Position numbers and translations under genes: made by a program. From an uncultured Neomegalonema sp. (GTDB taxonomy: Bacteria > Pseudomonadota > Alphaproteobacteria > Rhodobacterales > Rhodobacteraceae), in NCBI GenBank assembly GCA_937958625.1, contig CALGNO010000002.1, positions 1-63,178 on the forward strand: a DNA stretch of 63,178 bases. Direction: 5' to 3'. The notes under the pieces are model-generated. The model did no database searches, had not been told where the DNA came from, and saw only the letters and a list, made by a program, of their open reading frames with translations. Below are positions 22,420-30,484 of this stretch, in pieces (positions within the stretch are counted from its first letter, which is position 1; the number at the start of each line of letters is the position of its first letter).

Positions 22420-24230
22420 GCTTCCAACGCTTCCAACTCGTCGATCATCGACGAAATCAGCGACAGACCCTGATCCCAGAAGGCCGGGTCGGAGGCGTCG
22501 AGGCCGAAGGGTTTCAGCAATTCGGAATGGTGCTTGGCCCCGCCCGCCTTCAGCATGTCGAAATACCGCTGCTGAAAGCCCGGCTCGCCCTCCTGATATC
22601 GGGCATAAAGCGCGTTCACCAACCCGTCGCCGAACGCATAGGCATAGACGTAGAACGGCGCGTGGATGAAGTGGCTGACATAGGTCCAGAAGGCCGCGTA
22701 TTCGTCCACCAGATTGATCGACGGGCCGAGGCTTTCGCGGGCAACCTGCATCCAGATTTCACCGATTTGCTCTGCGGTTAGCTCGCCTTCTGCGCGGGCC
22801 GCATGAACCCGGTTCTCGAACTCGTAAAAGCTGATCTGACGGACGACCGTGTTCAGCATGTCCTCGACCTTACCGGCCAGCAGTGCCTTGCGCCGCCCCG
22901 GATCGGTCTCGGCGGCCAGCATCGACTGAAAGGTCAGCATCTCGCCAAACACGCTGGCGGTTTCGGCCAGCGTCAGTGGCGTGCTTGACAGTAATTCGCC
23001 CTGACCGGCGGCCAGCAACTGATGAACCCCGTGGCCAAGTTCATGCGCTAAGGTCATGACATCGCGGGTTTTTCCCAAGTAATTGACCAGCACATAAGGA
23101 TGCGCCGTCGTTACGGTGGGATGGGCGAAGGCCCCGGAGGCTTTGCCGGGCCGCACCGGCGCGTCGATCCACTGTTCGTCAAAAAACCGCCGCGCGAGGT
23201 CGGCCATCTCCGGCGCAAACCCGCCATAGGCATCCAGCACGGTGTCGCGGGCCTCGGTCCACGGAATCTTGCGGTCGTCTTTTTCGGGCAGGGGCGCGTT
23301 GCGATCCCAGTATTCCAGTTTTTCCAGTCCCAGCCATTTCGCCTTCAGCGCGTAATAGCGGTGGGAGAGTTTGGGATAGGCGTTCTGCACCGCATCGCGC
23401 AGGGCGTCGACGACCTCCGGCTCGACATGATTAGCGAGGTGACGGCCCGCCTGCGGCGTCGGCAGCTTGCGCCAGCGATCCTCGACCTCTTTTTCCTTCA
23501 CCAGCGTGTTCATCACCCGGGTGAAGATCGGCAGGTTAGCCTCGAAAACCTTTGCCAAAGCATGGCCAGCCGTCTCGCGCTTGGCCCGGTCGGTATCGGA
23601 GAGCAGATTGAGCGTCGCCTCCAGCGTCAATTCCTCGCCATCCACATCAAAGCGCAAGCCCGCGAGGTGCTCATCATAAAGCCGCACCCACGCCCCCGAC
23701 CCGACGACACTCTGGTCGTGCAGGAACTTTTCCAACTCATCGGACAGTTGATAAGGCCGGAAAGAGCGCAGGCGGTCGATCCACGGCTTGTATCGGGTAA
23801 GCTCGGCGCTCTCGGAAAGCTGTTTTTCCAGAACGTCGTCCGGCATCTTGTTCATCTCAAGCGTGAAGAACACCGTCGGCGTCGCAATATCCGTCACCCG
23901 CCCCTGCGCGTTGCCGTAGAACTGGCCCGATGCCGCGTCGGACGTGTCTTGCTGATAGAGGAGACCCGCGAAGGACATGATGCGGCCCATGATCTCCGAC
24001 AGTTCCTCATAGCGCCGGATCGCCCCCGCCATTTCGTCGCCAGACAGACCAGCAAGCTTGCCCTCGTAATCGGCGGCGAGGCTGTCGGCCTTGACCTTGG
24101 CATCCTCGAAGGCCGCCTCCAACTCGGGGGCATCGGTGCCCGGGAACAGGTCGGCGAGATTCCAGCTTGGCAGGTCGCCGAGGTCGCTGTTGGCGGTGGC
24201 GGGTTCAGCGGCGGAACGGAGCAGGGTCAT
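22416..24230 (-). CDS. pepF: Oligoendopeptidase F, M3 metallopeptidase
   Basis: A 604-residue cytoplasmic zinc peptidase, a normal length for PepF. The zinc motif HELGH occurs near residues 393-397 in MTLAHELGHGVHQLLAAGQG, and the third ligand region is in LAETASVFGEMLTF. The C-terminal part (HFIHAPFYVYAYAFGDGLVN) is conserved in the family. It hydrolyses peptides of about 7-17 residues. Followed directly by the small gene at 22282-22419. Confidence 0.95.
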   Translation of the reverse strand: MTLLRSAAEPATANSDLGDLPSWNLADLFPGTDAPELEAAFEDAKVKADSLAADYEGKLAGLSGDEMAGAIRRYEELSEIMGRIMSFAGLLYQQDTSDAASGQFYGNAQGRVTDIATPTVFFTLEMNKMPDDVLEKQLSESAELTRYKPWIDRLRSFRPYQLSDELEKFLHDQSVVGSGAWVRLYDEHLAGLRFDVDGEELTLEATLNLLSDTDRAKRETAGHALAKVFEANLPIFTRVMNTLVKEKEVEDRWRKLPTPQAGRHLANHVEPEVVDALRDAVQNAYPKLSHRYYALKAKWLGLEKLEYWDRNAPLPEKDDRKIPWTEARDTVLDAYGGFAPEMADLARRFFDEQWIDAPVRPGKASGAFAHPTVTTAHPYVLVNYLGKTRDVMTLAHELGHGVHQLLAAGQGELLSSTPLTLAETASVFGEMLTFQSMLAAETDPGRRKALLAGKVEDMLNTVVRQISFYEFENRVHAARAEGELTAEQIGEIWMQVARESLGPSINLVDEYAAFWTYVSHFIHAPFYVYAYAFGDGLVNALYARYQEGEPGFQQRYFDMLKAGGAKHHSELLKPFGLDASDPAFWDQGLSLISSMIDELEALEA

Positions 24231-24263
24231 GCAGTCATCTCTCTTTGTTGAAAGGCGCGCGGA

Positions 24264-24590
24264 TCAGGTCTTGATGCCATCCTTGGAAAGCGGCGGGGCA
24301 TCGGGATTGATCGGCGGCAAGGCGCGCTTGCGACGGATGATGATGTCGCCATTGGGAAGGATTTCGGGCATTTCATAATCGGGAAGGTTGTCGATCACGA
24401 TCGGTAAACGCTCCATTAACATCTCGATCATCGGCAACAGGCGTTCTGCGGCGCGGCGGGCTTCGTCGCCGAACAGATCCTCGGCCTGACGCTCCAGCTC
24501 GCGCAGGGCCTCGGGCAAGTCATTCGCTTTGGCCGCCGGCGAGAGAACCGCCGCGAGCGCGGCCCCCGCGACGAGGGAACGTAACAGCAT
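24264..24590 (-). CDS. Small exported protein conserved in Rhodobacterales
   Basis: A 108-residue protein. MLLRSLVAGAALAAVLSPAAK is a signal peptide with likely cleavage before ANDLPEA. The mature part is a helix rich in Glu and Arg followed by PEILPNGDIIIRRKR, a motif I know from uncharacterised periplasmic proteins of this order. GGAGGCCGCA gives a good ribosome site; the longer frame to 24719 is discarded. Function unknown. Confidence 0.7.
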   Translation of the reverse strand: MLLRSLVAGAALAAVLSPAAKANDLPEALRELERQAEDLFGDEARRAAERLLPMIEMLMERLPIVIDNLPDYEMPEILPNGDIIIRRKRALPPINPDAPPLSKDGIKT

Positions 24591-24769
24591 TGCGGCCTCC
24601 CTGGGCTTTCGAAAGAATGATGGTCTCCGCGATACATGGCAACGTCGTGGCATCATGTCGAGGGGCCGCAAGCCGCGAAGCGCCACGCGCTTGCGACATT
24701 GCCGCTCTTGTCCCGCCATGAATTGCGCTTTAAGTATAGATTAACGAGCAATCGAAAGGCAGGAACGAT

Positions 24770-24901
24770 ATGATTATCGCGATAGCAGCATTTGCGGTTG
24801 GACTGGCACTTGTGGCCTACACGCTTTCCACGCCGCATGAAGACGAGCCGAAGAAAATCCGTATCAAGATCGACGACCGCGACGACCATCGTCGCCGGTA
24901 A
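24770..24901 (+). CDS. Small membrane protein
   Basis: A 43-residue frame, MIIAIAAFAVGLALVAYTLS followed by a very charged tail rich in Asp, Lys and Arg. One transmembrane helix. AGGAACG precedes the ATG. It ends just before the duplicated rluA fragment. Coding is likely from composition; no family recognised. Confidence 0.55.
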   Translation: MIIAIAAFAVGLALVAYTLSTPHEDEPKKIRIKIDDRDDHRRR

Positions 24902-24902
24902 G

Positions 24903-25130
24903 TCAAAACGGGCAGGGCGCTGTGATCGTCAGAAAAGCGCCGCCCTCGGGATGCCGAATTGTCATCTCGGTCGCGTGCAAATGCATCCGCGCGGCGTGTG
25001 CCTCTGGCGGCGCGTAGAGCACATCGCCGAGGATCGGATAGCCGATACTCCTCAGATGCACGCGAAGCTGATGCGTACGCCCGGTTAGCGGGTCAAGATC
25101 CAGAATCGATGATTTCAATCTAACGTTCAA
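24903..25130 (-). pseudogene. Duplicated 3' fragment of the RluA-type pseudouridine synthase gene
   Basis: Codons for [20 protein letters not shown] through [19 protein letters not shown] repeat the C-terminus of the intact gene at 25790-26479 with few changes. The repeated part ends at 25103; the 5' codons to 25130 are unrelated. The fragment lacks the catalytic Asp domain, so it cannot be active. It ends with its own stop (PCPF), while the intact copy ends PCPFYHAG. Confidence 0.9.
24905..25103. repeat. Direct repeat, left copy (199 bp)
   Basis: Nearly identical to 25804-26002, offset 899 bp, with only a handful of mismatches. Both copies have the same orientation and bracket an AT-rich 700-bp segment. 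Confidence 0.95.
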
Positions 25131-25205
25131 TCATCCAGATTTTTGCAACGACATGGTTAAAATCTAGGTCGACCACTTACGTCTAAAGATCATTACGCTC
25201 AATGT

Positions 25206-25571
25206 TCATTTATTGATTTCATCGATGATTTCGGAAGCTATTTTCCATGATTCTGTTGGTGGAACCATAGATTTGAAGTCCCGCCATTCAACGCCAACTA
25301 ATTTGCGTGGGGTAGTGTCAAAATGCACTGCTGCACGTGCCCATATTTCTTTATCAGGCAATAGAGTTATTCTACTTTCACCTACCACCTTTATCAGAAC
25401 TATAAATTCCCCGTTCTTTAAAGGTTCAACGCGCTCAAACTCACAATAATCAAAGCTAGGAGAAATCCAAGCGGCTCTGAAAACAAGTTGACCAATCCAT
25501 CCTGGACATGATGCAGCCGCAGGTGTGGAGGCAACTGTTGAGACGATTATTGCTGAGAGAATTCGTTTCAT
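25206..25571 (-). CDS. Low-GC exported protein within the rluA insertion
   Basis: A 121-residue protein. MKRILSAIIVSTVASTPAAA is a signal peptide, cleaved before SCPGW. The mature part has two Cys and beta-rich sequence (GEFIVLIKVVGESRITLLPD). The gene is far AT-richer than the flanks and is the only gene between the two direct repeats. No family recognised. An in-frame ATG four codons upstream (25583) is possible. Confidence 0.65.
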   Translation of the reverse strand: MKRILSAIIVSTVASTPAAASCPGWIGQLVFRAAWISPSFDYCEFERVEPLKNGEFIVLIKVVGESRITLLPDKEIWARAAVHFDTTPRKLVGVEWRDFKSMVPPTESWKIASEIIDEINK

Positions 25572-25789
25572 TTCTAACTCCAAACCATACGAAATATAAT
25601 CGTCTATAAAATACGATTGTCAACGAATTAATTGCAATTGAAACTAGTAATCGTTTTAGTTGAGTTCGGGTGCAGGACCAGCTACTCATTTTGTGAAAAA
25701 TCACGAGCCGATCGCGTAGACTGAAGAAGATTTATCCTGCTGATAACATTAGAGATTTTGACGCGAAATTGATGTACGGCAGTGACAAA

Positions 25790-26479
25790 TTAACCGGCGT
25801 GATAAAACGGGCAGGGCGCTTTGATCGTCAGAAAAGCGCCGCCCTCGGGATGCCGAATTGTCATCTCGGTCGCGTGCAAATGCATCCGCGCGGCCTTTGC
25901 CTCCGGCGGCGCGTAGAGCACATCGCCGAGGATCGGATAGCCGATACTCCTCAGATGCACGCGAAGCTGATGCGTACGCCCGGTCAGCGGGTCAAGATCC
26001 AGCCGCGTCGTCTCCACCCCCCTCGAAACCACCCGCCAGTCTGTTTTCGCGGGCTTTCCGCTTTCGTGACAGATTTTCTGCATGGGCCTGTTGGGCCAGT
26101 CTGAGCGCATCGGCGCGTCGATGGTCCCGGCCTCGTCCGGCACAATCCCCCAGACATCGGCGATATATCGCTTTTTCAAATGCCTGCGCTCGAATTGCAG
26201 GCCCAGATGCCGATGCGCCGCGCGCGTTTTCGCGAAAATCAAAATGCCCGACGTATCGCGGTCCAGCCGATGCACCAGCGTGACGGTCGGGCAATAATCC
26301 CGCGCTCGCGCCTCCAGACAATCGGCCAGTTCCGGGCGCATCCCTGCCTGTGACAACAACCCGGCGGGCTTGTCGAGGATCAGCATATGCTCATCCTCGT
26401 GCAAGATCACCAGCGGCGTGTCAGGCGGGTTATAGCTGGGGTCGCCGATAATCGGCGCGGGATCGGCTTGAGAGTTCAT
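25790..26479 (-). CDS. RluA-family RNA pseudouridine synthase
   Basis: A 229-residue synthase. LVHRLDRDTSGILIFAKT near residues 72-89 holds the catalytic Asp of the RluA/RsuA family, and [13 protein letters not shown] with [10 protein letters not shown] are the C-terminal motifs. There is no S4 domain, as in RluA itself (about 219 residues), which modifies 23S rRNA and some tRNAs. Start ATG 26479; the frame upstream runs into the opposite gene. Its last 199 bp are duplicated 899 bp downstream, and the final residues YHAG may have been contributed by the inserted DNA. Confidence 0.92.
   Translation of the reverse strand: MNSQADPAPIIGDPSYNPPDTPLVILHEDEHMLILDKPAGLLSQAGMRPELADCLEARARDYCPTVTLVHRLDRDTSGILIFAKTRAAHRHLGLQFERRHLKKRYIADVWGIVPDEAGTIDAPMRSDWPNRPMQKICHESGKPAKTDWRVVSRGVETTRLDLDPLTGRTHQLRVHLRSIGYPILGDVLYAPPEAKAARMHLHATEMTIRHPEGGAFLTIKAPCPFYHAG
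25804..26002. repeat. Direct repeat, right copy (199 bp), inside intact rluA-type gene
   Basis: The second copy forms the 3' end of the functional pseudouridine synthase gene. It therefore restores the reading frame on the element-proximal side. Confidence 0.95.
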
Positions 26480-26503
26480 GGGGCGTTGGCTATCACAGGT
26501 GCC

Positions 26504-26986
26504 ATGACATCGCATCCCATCACCGCCGCACTTTTGCCCGCCCTGCATCGCTTGAATCAGGATCACGCCGTCGAGCTGTCTTCGCTGACGGCGGCAGAGT
26601 TCGAGGCGATGGTGAACGACGCGACCTATGCGCGGGCCGTGGGCACCGATGGATTCATCCTGACCTTTGATCGCACCGCCGATTATCACAGCCCGAATTT
26701 CCGTTGGTTTTGCGAGCGCTACGACAAGTTCCTCTATGTCGACCGCATCGTGATTTCACCAACCCGCCGGGGCGAGGGCCTGGCGCGGGCGCTCTATGAA
26801 GGCCTGTTCGAATGGGCGCGCGATGCGGGCTACGAGCGGATCGTCGCCGAGTACAACACCGACCCACCCAATCCGGGTTCCGAGGCCTTTCACAACGCCT
26901 TCGGCTTCGAGGCGGTCGGAGAGGCAACGTTGGCCGAGAGCCGCAAACAAGTGCGCTACGTATCGCGGGCGCTGACAGGTTACTGA
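26504..26986 (+). CDS. GNAT-family N-acetyltransferase
   Basis: A 160-residue GNAT protein. YVDRIVISPTRRGEGLARAL contains the acetyl-CoA pyrophosphate loop (RRGEGLA), and the C-terminal FHNAFGFEAVGEATL is motif B. Its substrate is not evident. Divergent from the pseudouridine synthase gene with 24 bases between, so promoters overlap. Confidence 0.85.
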   Translation: MTSHPITAALLPALHRLNQDHAVELSSLTAAEFEAMVNDATYARAVGTDGFILTFDRTADYHSPNFRWFCERYDKFLYVDRIVISPTRRGEGLARALYEGLFEWARDAGYERIVAEYNTDPPNPGSEAFHNAFGFEAVGEATLAESRKQVRYVSRALTGY

Positions 26987-27111
26987 AAAGAGCTGTCGTC
27001 CTCCGGCTTGACCCCGAATAAGCGAAGCGTAGCGTGGACCCGATGACCGCATTGAGGTTGCACTGGTGTGCCGTGCCCTGAATTTTCGTCCCACCGCTTT
27101 TTGCTCGGTCA

Positions 27112-27147
27112 TTGTTCGCCAAGCGCGAATGGCTTATAATGCAAGCC
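27112..27147 (+). promoter_or_regulatory. Promoter of the VbhA-like gene, leaderless start
   Basis: TTGTTC (27112-27117), a 17-bp spacer and TATAAT (27135-27140) precede ATG 27148 by seven bases. Transcription would start at or next to the start codon. Confidence 0.65.
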
Positions 27148-27351
27148 ATGGACACGAACAGCAACAGTTCACCGGACAGCGCCCCCCTCAAGGATGCACA
27201 GCACCTTCAGCTGATCGAAAATAATCCGCTCACCGCTGATGAAATTGCAATGTTCGAAATGTTCGAGCGTGAAAAATGGTCAGCCGACGATCGGCGCGCT
27301 GATATCCTCGGCAAAATTTCCAAGTCTGGCGAAACAACCACCGCTGAATGA
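27148..27351 (+). CDS. VbhA-like antitoxin of a Fic system
   Basis: A 67-residue protein. LIENNPLTADEIAMFEMFER and a following WSADDRRADIL follow the small three-helix VbhA-type antitoxins that block class I Fic toxins. The inhibitory motif (S/T)xxxE(G/N) should place Ser or Thr four residues before the Glu of IEN; here that residue is Leu. The stop overlaps the Fic gene start (ATGA). Because the toxin is broken, loss of the inhibitory residue may reflect decay. Confidence 0.65.
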   Translation: MDTNSNSSPDSAPLKDAQHLQLIENNPLTADEIAMFEMFEREKWSADDRRADILGKISKSGETTTAE

Positions 27352-27679
27352 CCGACCGAGCGTACTGCTACCCACCAGACTTTACGGTCCTGCGAAACAA
27401 ACTCGGCTTACGAGATTCTGTGGCATTGGACCATGCAGAGCGCCTGCTCGTATCCCAACGCATCCAAGAACCATCGGTGACATCAATCACGCCCATCTCT
27501 TCAGGGAAGGGAACGGCAGGACGCAGCTTCTGTATCTGAAGCAACTTGCGGAGAACGCAGGGCACCGGATTGTGCTTAGCCGGATCGACGCCAATCTTTG
27601 GATCGAAGCGTCGAAGCGTTCGCATTTAGCCGATTACGATGGAATGGTATCTGTGATTTTTGCCGCGCTATCGGACTGA
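27348..27679 (+). pseudogene. Fic-domain AMP transferase, broken by deletion and frameshift
   Basis: Frame 1 from ATG 27348 reads a Fic N-terminus: YCYPPDFTVLRNKLGLRDSV and DHAERLLVSQRIQEP. At about 27475 the coding switches frame and continues with HLFREGNGRTQLLYLKQLAE and AGHRI, the Fic active-site motif HxFx(D/E)GNGR and following helix, to a stop at 27679. Roughly 100 residues that normally lie between are missing. The protein cannot fold as an active enzyme. The family attaches AMP to target proteins such as gyrase and topoisomerase IV. Confidence 0.85.
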
Positions 27680-27891
27680 AATTGCAATGTAATCGAGTCC
27701 CCCGAAATTACGGCGGGATCGTCAGTCGAGCAAAATATTGATTTCGATGGACGCGAGAGTTCCGGAAGGTGCAAGACTATTACGCTGATTCAACGACTTA
27801 ACTAAGGGTGGGACTGCGAATTCGCCGAGAAGTGCTATACGGTTCGCCCAGATTGCGCCCCACCGAAATGGCGTCGAAAAGTCCAATTCGC

Positions 27892-28332
27892 CTAAGTCGA
27901 TGATCGAGGGGCAATAGTTCCCTTTCGGCTTTTCTGCCGATCAAGAATGCCCTGTCGAATTTGCTCGAACAGCTTTCTCGGAAGCATCCCATAGACATAC
28001 TCGCCAGACTTGCCCGGAATGGGTCGTAGGTCGATCCCGGGCCATGCGAAGCTGTTCATTTCGTCAATCCGTATCCAGTGACGTCCGTCGTCGAAGCCGA
28101 GCGAACGACAAACGGCGGCAGAAATTTCGATGGATGCTTCGGGCTCGTCGGGGGGCGAGTGAGTGATTGGTGCGACGACCGTTTGTAATGCGCCACTCTG
28201 ACCTTTCGGTATCGCAAGCACAACTGCACATGGACGGCTCTTAGCCGCATCCAGTTTTCCGGCACTCCGTTCATGGCTCCAAAGAAATTCATATCGAATG
28301 ACGGCACCCGGAACCGGATCGGGTATGCTCAC
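27892..28332 (-). CDS. Putative toxin of a type II toxin-antitoxin pair (PemK/MazF-like)
   Basis: A 146-residue protein. The N-terminus PGAVIRYEFLWSHE, then RPCAVVLAIPKG and VVAPITHSPPDEP, have the strand order of a PemK/MazF-like barrel (start PGxVIxy, RPxlVl, vxPiT). The middle SLGFDDGRHWIRIDEMN and GKSGEYVYGMLPRKLFEQI complete it. The gene overlaps an upstream Phd-like antitoxin gene by four bases, the usual TA order. MazF-type toxins cut mRNA; activity here is inferred. A conserved hypothetical function outside TA cannot be excluded. Confidence 0.65.
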   Translation of the reverse strand: MSIPDPVPGAVIRYEFLWSHERSAGKLDAAKSRPCAVVLAIPKGQSGALQTVVAPITHSPPDEPEASIEISAAVCRSLGFDDGRHWIRIDEMNSFAWPGIDLRPIPGKSGEYVYGMLPRKLFEQIRQGILDRQKSRKGTIAPRSST

Positions 28333-28583
28333 TGTGCGGGCTTGCCATATTCGGCGGCTTCAAGCGCGGCTACTATGTCGTCGGGAAGTTCGCCAACTAC
28401 ATAGACCTGCCGATCACGGCGTTCTAGCTCTTCGTAATAATCCAATTTCTCTTTCGAAATATACCCGCCAACTACGCGCGAATGACTTTGGACCAGCACC
28501 GTCTTGCCTGACGTCGCAACGTCTCGATACTCGCCAAAGTTCTTCGCGAACTTACTCGCTGGAACCACGGTGCTCTCTGCCAT
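28329..28583 (-). CDS. Phd/YefM-like antitoxin
   Basis: An 84-residue protein. STVVPASKFAKNFGEYRDVA with TSGKTVLVQSHSRVVGGYIS is the Phd/YefM N-terminal DNA-binding fold (xxvsasexrxxfxexxdxaxxxxxvxIxxhgrxvavlvs). The C-terminal 40 residues (ELERRDRQVYVVGELPDD) would wrap the toxin. AGAGGAG precedes the ATG and a strong promoter with repeats lies upstream, consistent with autoregulation. Confidence 0.8.
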   Translation of the reverse strand: MAESTVVPASKFAKNFGEYRDVATSGKTVLVQSHSRVVGGYISKEKLDYYEELERRDRQVYVVGELPDDIVAALEAAEYGKPAQ

Positions 28584-28606
28584 CAGTTTGCTCCTCTAGG
28601 TGCAGT

Positions 28607-28641
28607 TTCCGCAAAATACGGATATTCCGCAAGAGAGTCAA
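28607..28641 (-). promoter_or_regulatory. Promoter and probable Phd operator
   Basis: On the minus strand TTGACT (28636-28641), 17 bp and TATTTT (28613-28618) form a promoter ending about 30 bases before the antitoxin ATG. Two direct repeats of TTGCGGAA (minus strand; 28625-28632 and 28607-28614), 18 bp apart, overlap spacer and -10 and are likely antitoxin-binding sites. Confidence 0.72.
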
Positions 28642-28783
28642 CCTGACTTTGAGGGATGTGCGAGTCCCCGTGGGACATTCTGAGTTTTTAAGCTGTTGTT
28701 TTAATTACGTAACATTGCATCATAATTCAGTTCCGGAGGGAGTCAGGTCGCCGAAATTCGTTTTTCAAGAACGCGCTAACTCC

Positions 28784-29110
28784 CTAAAAAACGCCCTTCC
28801 CGCGCATGGCCAGCGACGCGCGGTTCAGCACCGCGCAGTCAGCGCGCCCCGTGACAAGATCATCTCCGAGGGCCAAGGCGCGCCGCAAAACCGGTATCGG
28901 GGTGTTCTTCCACGCCGGTGCAGCCACAACCTCACGCCACGGCTTACCGACTGCATTATCGAGCAACACCCGCGCAAAACAGTGGTCGAGCCTTATCGGC
29001 CAACCGCGCTCCGCCGCCTGCCCCGGCAAAACCTCCTCAACCAAGCGCCGCCATGCGATGCGGTCAGGATCGGCGGCAGGGTCCGCCTCGCCGAACAAGT
29101 CCGGCGTCAT
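28784..29110 (-). CDS. Conserved alphaproteobacterial hypothetical protein
   Basis: A 108-residue protein. GWPIRLDHCFARVLLDNAVG and PWREVVAAPAWKNTP are typical of a short family in Rhodobacterales that is sometimes mislabelled as an acetyltransferase. Contains the strictly placed DHCF and PAWKN motifs. Its ATG overlaps the stop of the esterase gene, so the two are co-transcribed. Function unknown. Confidence 0.65.
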   Translation of the reverse strand: MTPDLFGEADPAADPDRIAWRRLVEEVLPGQAAERGWPIRLDHCFARVLLDNAVGKPWREVVAAPAWKNTPIPVLRRALALGDDLVTGRADCAVLNRASLAMRGKGVF

Positions 29111-29745
29111 TCCTCGGCGTCGATCCGCGCAACCAACGCGCGGACCGAGGGCGCGACATGCTCGACCACCTTGGCAATACCATCGGCATTGGGGTGGATG
29201 CCGTCATCCTGGTTCAGTGCGCGAACCCCCGCGACGCCCTCCAGAAAGAACGGCAGGTAGACCACGTCGTATTTCTCGGCCAGTGCCGGATAAACCGCCT
29301 CGAACGCCTCGATATAATCCGCGCCCATATTGCGCGGGGCGAGCATCCCCGCCAGCATCACCGGCACATCCTTTTCGATCAGCCGCGAGAGAATACCGTC
29401 GAGATTGGCCATGGTCTCCTCCGGGTCGATCCCGCGCAGGGCATCATTGCCGCCAAGCTCGACAATCACCGCGTCGGGCAATTCGCCGCCCAGCGTCCAG
29501 TCTAGGCGTGCCAGCCCCCCGGCGGTGGTGTCGCCGGACACGCCCGCATTCTCGATCCGCACAGTTTTATCGAATTCCTCATCGGCCCATGCCTGCAACT
29601 GTCCGGTAAAGCCTTCGGCGGGCAAAAGCCCATATCCCGCCGCAAGACTGTCGCCGAAAACCACGACCCGATGGGCATCCCCATCCGCCTGCGCCGGAAA
29701 AGCGCACAGGATCAGCACGGCGGCGGCCTTGATACCGCCACGCAA
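29107..29745 (-). CDS. Periplasmic SGNH hydrolase, TesA/arylesterase type
   Basis: A 212-residue protein if started at TTG 29745, giving MRGGIKAAAVLILCAFPAQA as signal peptide. SGNH blocks are clear: VVVFGDSLAAGYGL (block I Ser), NAGVSGDTT (Gly), ELGGNDALRGI (Asn) and DGIHPNADG (Asp and His). TesA-type enzymes cleave thioesters and esters in the periplasm. Divergent from the ABC gene, as tesA and ybbA-ybbP are in many proteobacteria. Start uncertain: GTG 29799 is also in frame but would overlap the ABC gene. Confidence 0.88.
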   Translation of the reverse strand: MRGGIKAAAVLILCAFPAQADGDAHRVVVFGDSLAAGYGLLPAEGFTGQLQAWADEEFDKTVRIENAGVSGDTTAGGLARLDWTLGGELPDAVIVELGGNDALRGIDPEETMANLDGILSRLIEKDVPVMLAGMLAPRNMGADYIEAFEAVYPALAEKYDVVYLPFFLEGVAGVRALNQDDGIHPNADGIAKVVEHVAPSVRALVARIDAEE

Positions 29746-29773
29746 CGTGGCATCTGTCCGGTGAACACCCCCG

Positions 29774-30484
29774 ATGATGGAGCGCGCGCCCGTGACCACA
29801 CCCGCTATCGCCCTCGAAAACGTCTCCCTGACCCTCGACAGCAAGGCGGGGCCGGTGGACATTCTGCACGATCTGTCATTGCAGATCGAGACGGGAGAAA
29901 CCGTTGGAATCGTTGGGCCTTCTGGGTCTGGCAAATCGAGTCTCCTGATGCTTATGGGCGCGTTGGAACGGGCGACAAGCGGTTCTATCAAGGCGTTCGG
30001 ACAGGACTATGGCAGCCTTGATGAAGACCACCTTGCCCGGTTTCGCAGGGACAAGATGGGGATCGTCTTCCAGTCTTTCCACCTGATCCCGACGATGACG
30101 GCGCTGGAAAACGTCTCCATACCGCTCGAACTGGCCGGAAAAGAGGGCGCGTTTGCGGCGGCGAGGGCGGCACTGGAACAGGTCGGCCTCGGCAAGCGCG
30201 TCGATCACTATCCGTCCCAGCTTTCGGGCGGCGAACAACAGCGGGTGGCGCTGGCGCGGGCGACGGTGTCTGGTCCGGCGATTTTGCTGGCAGATGAGCC
30301 GACGGGCAATCTCGATGGCGCGACCGGGGCGTCGATCATCGAATTACTGTTTGGATTGCAGGGCGATACCGACGCGACCCTTGTGCTTGTCACCCATGAC
30401 GAGGCGCTCGCGGCACGCTGTTCGCGGGTCGTGCGCATGTCGGATGGGCGGATCGAATCCGACATACGCGAGGCCGCAGCATGA
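29774..30484 (+). CDS. ABC transporter ATPase, YbbA/LolD group
   Basis: A 236-residue ATPase. Walker A GPSGSGKSS near residue 54, Q-loop GIVFQSFHLIP, signature LSGGEQQRVALARA, Walker B ILLADEPTGNLD and switch His in LVTHDEALAA are all intact. The MacB/LolD group powers FtsX-type permeases that move lipoproteins or toxins, not substrates across the membrane channel. The stop overlaps the permease start by four bases. Start could be at 29774, 29777 or GTG 29792. Confidence 0.92.
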   Translation: MMERAPVTTPAIALENVSLTLDSKAGPVDILHDLSLQIETGETVGIVGPSGSGKSSLLMLMGALERATSGSIKAFGQDYGSLDEDHLARFRRDKMGIVFQSFHLIPTMTALENVSIPLELAGKEGAFAAARAALEQVGLGKRVDHYPSQLSGGEQQRVALARATVSGPAILLADEPTGNLDGATGASIIELLFGLQGDTDATLVLVTHDEALAARCSRVVRMSDGRIESDIREAAA

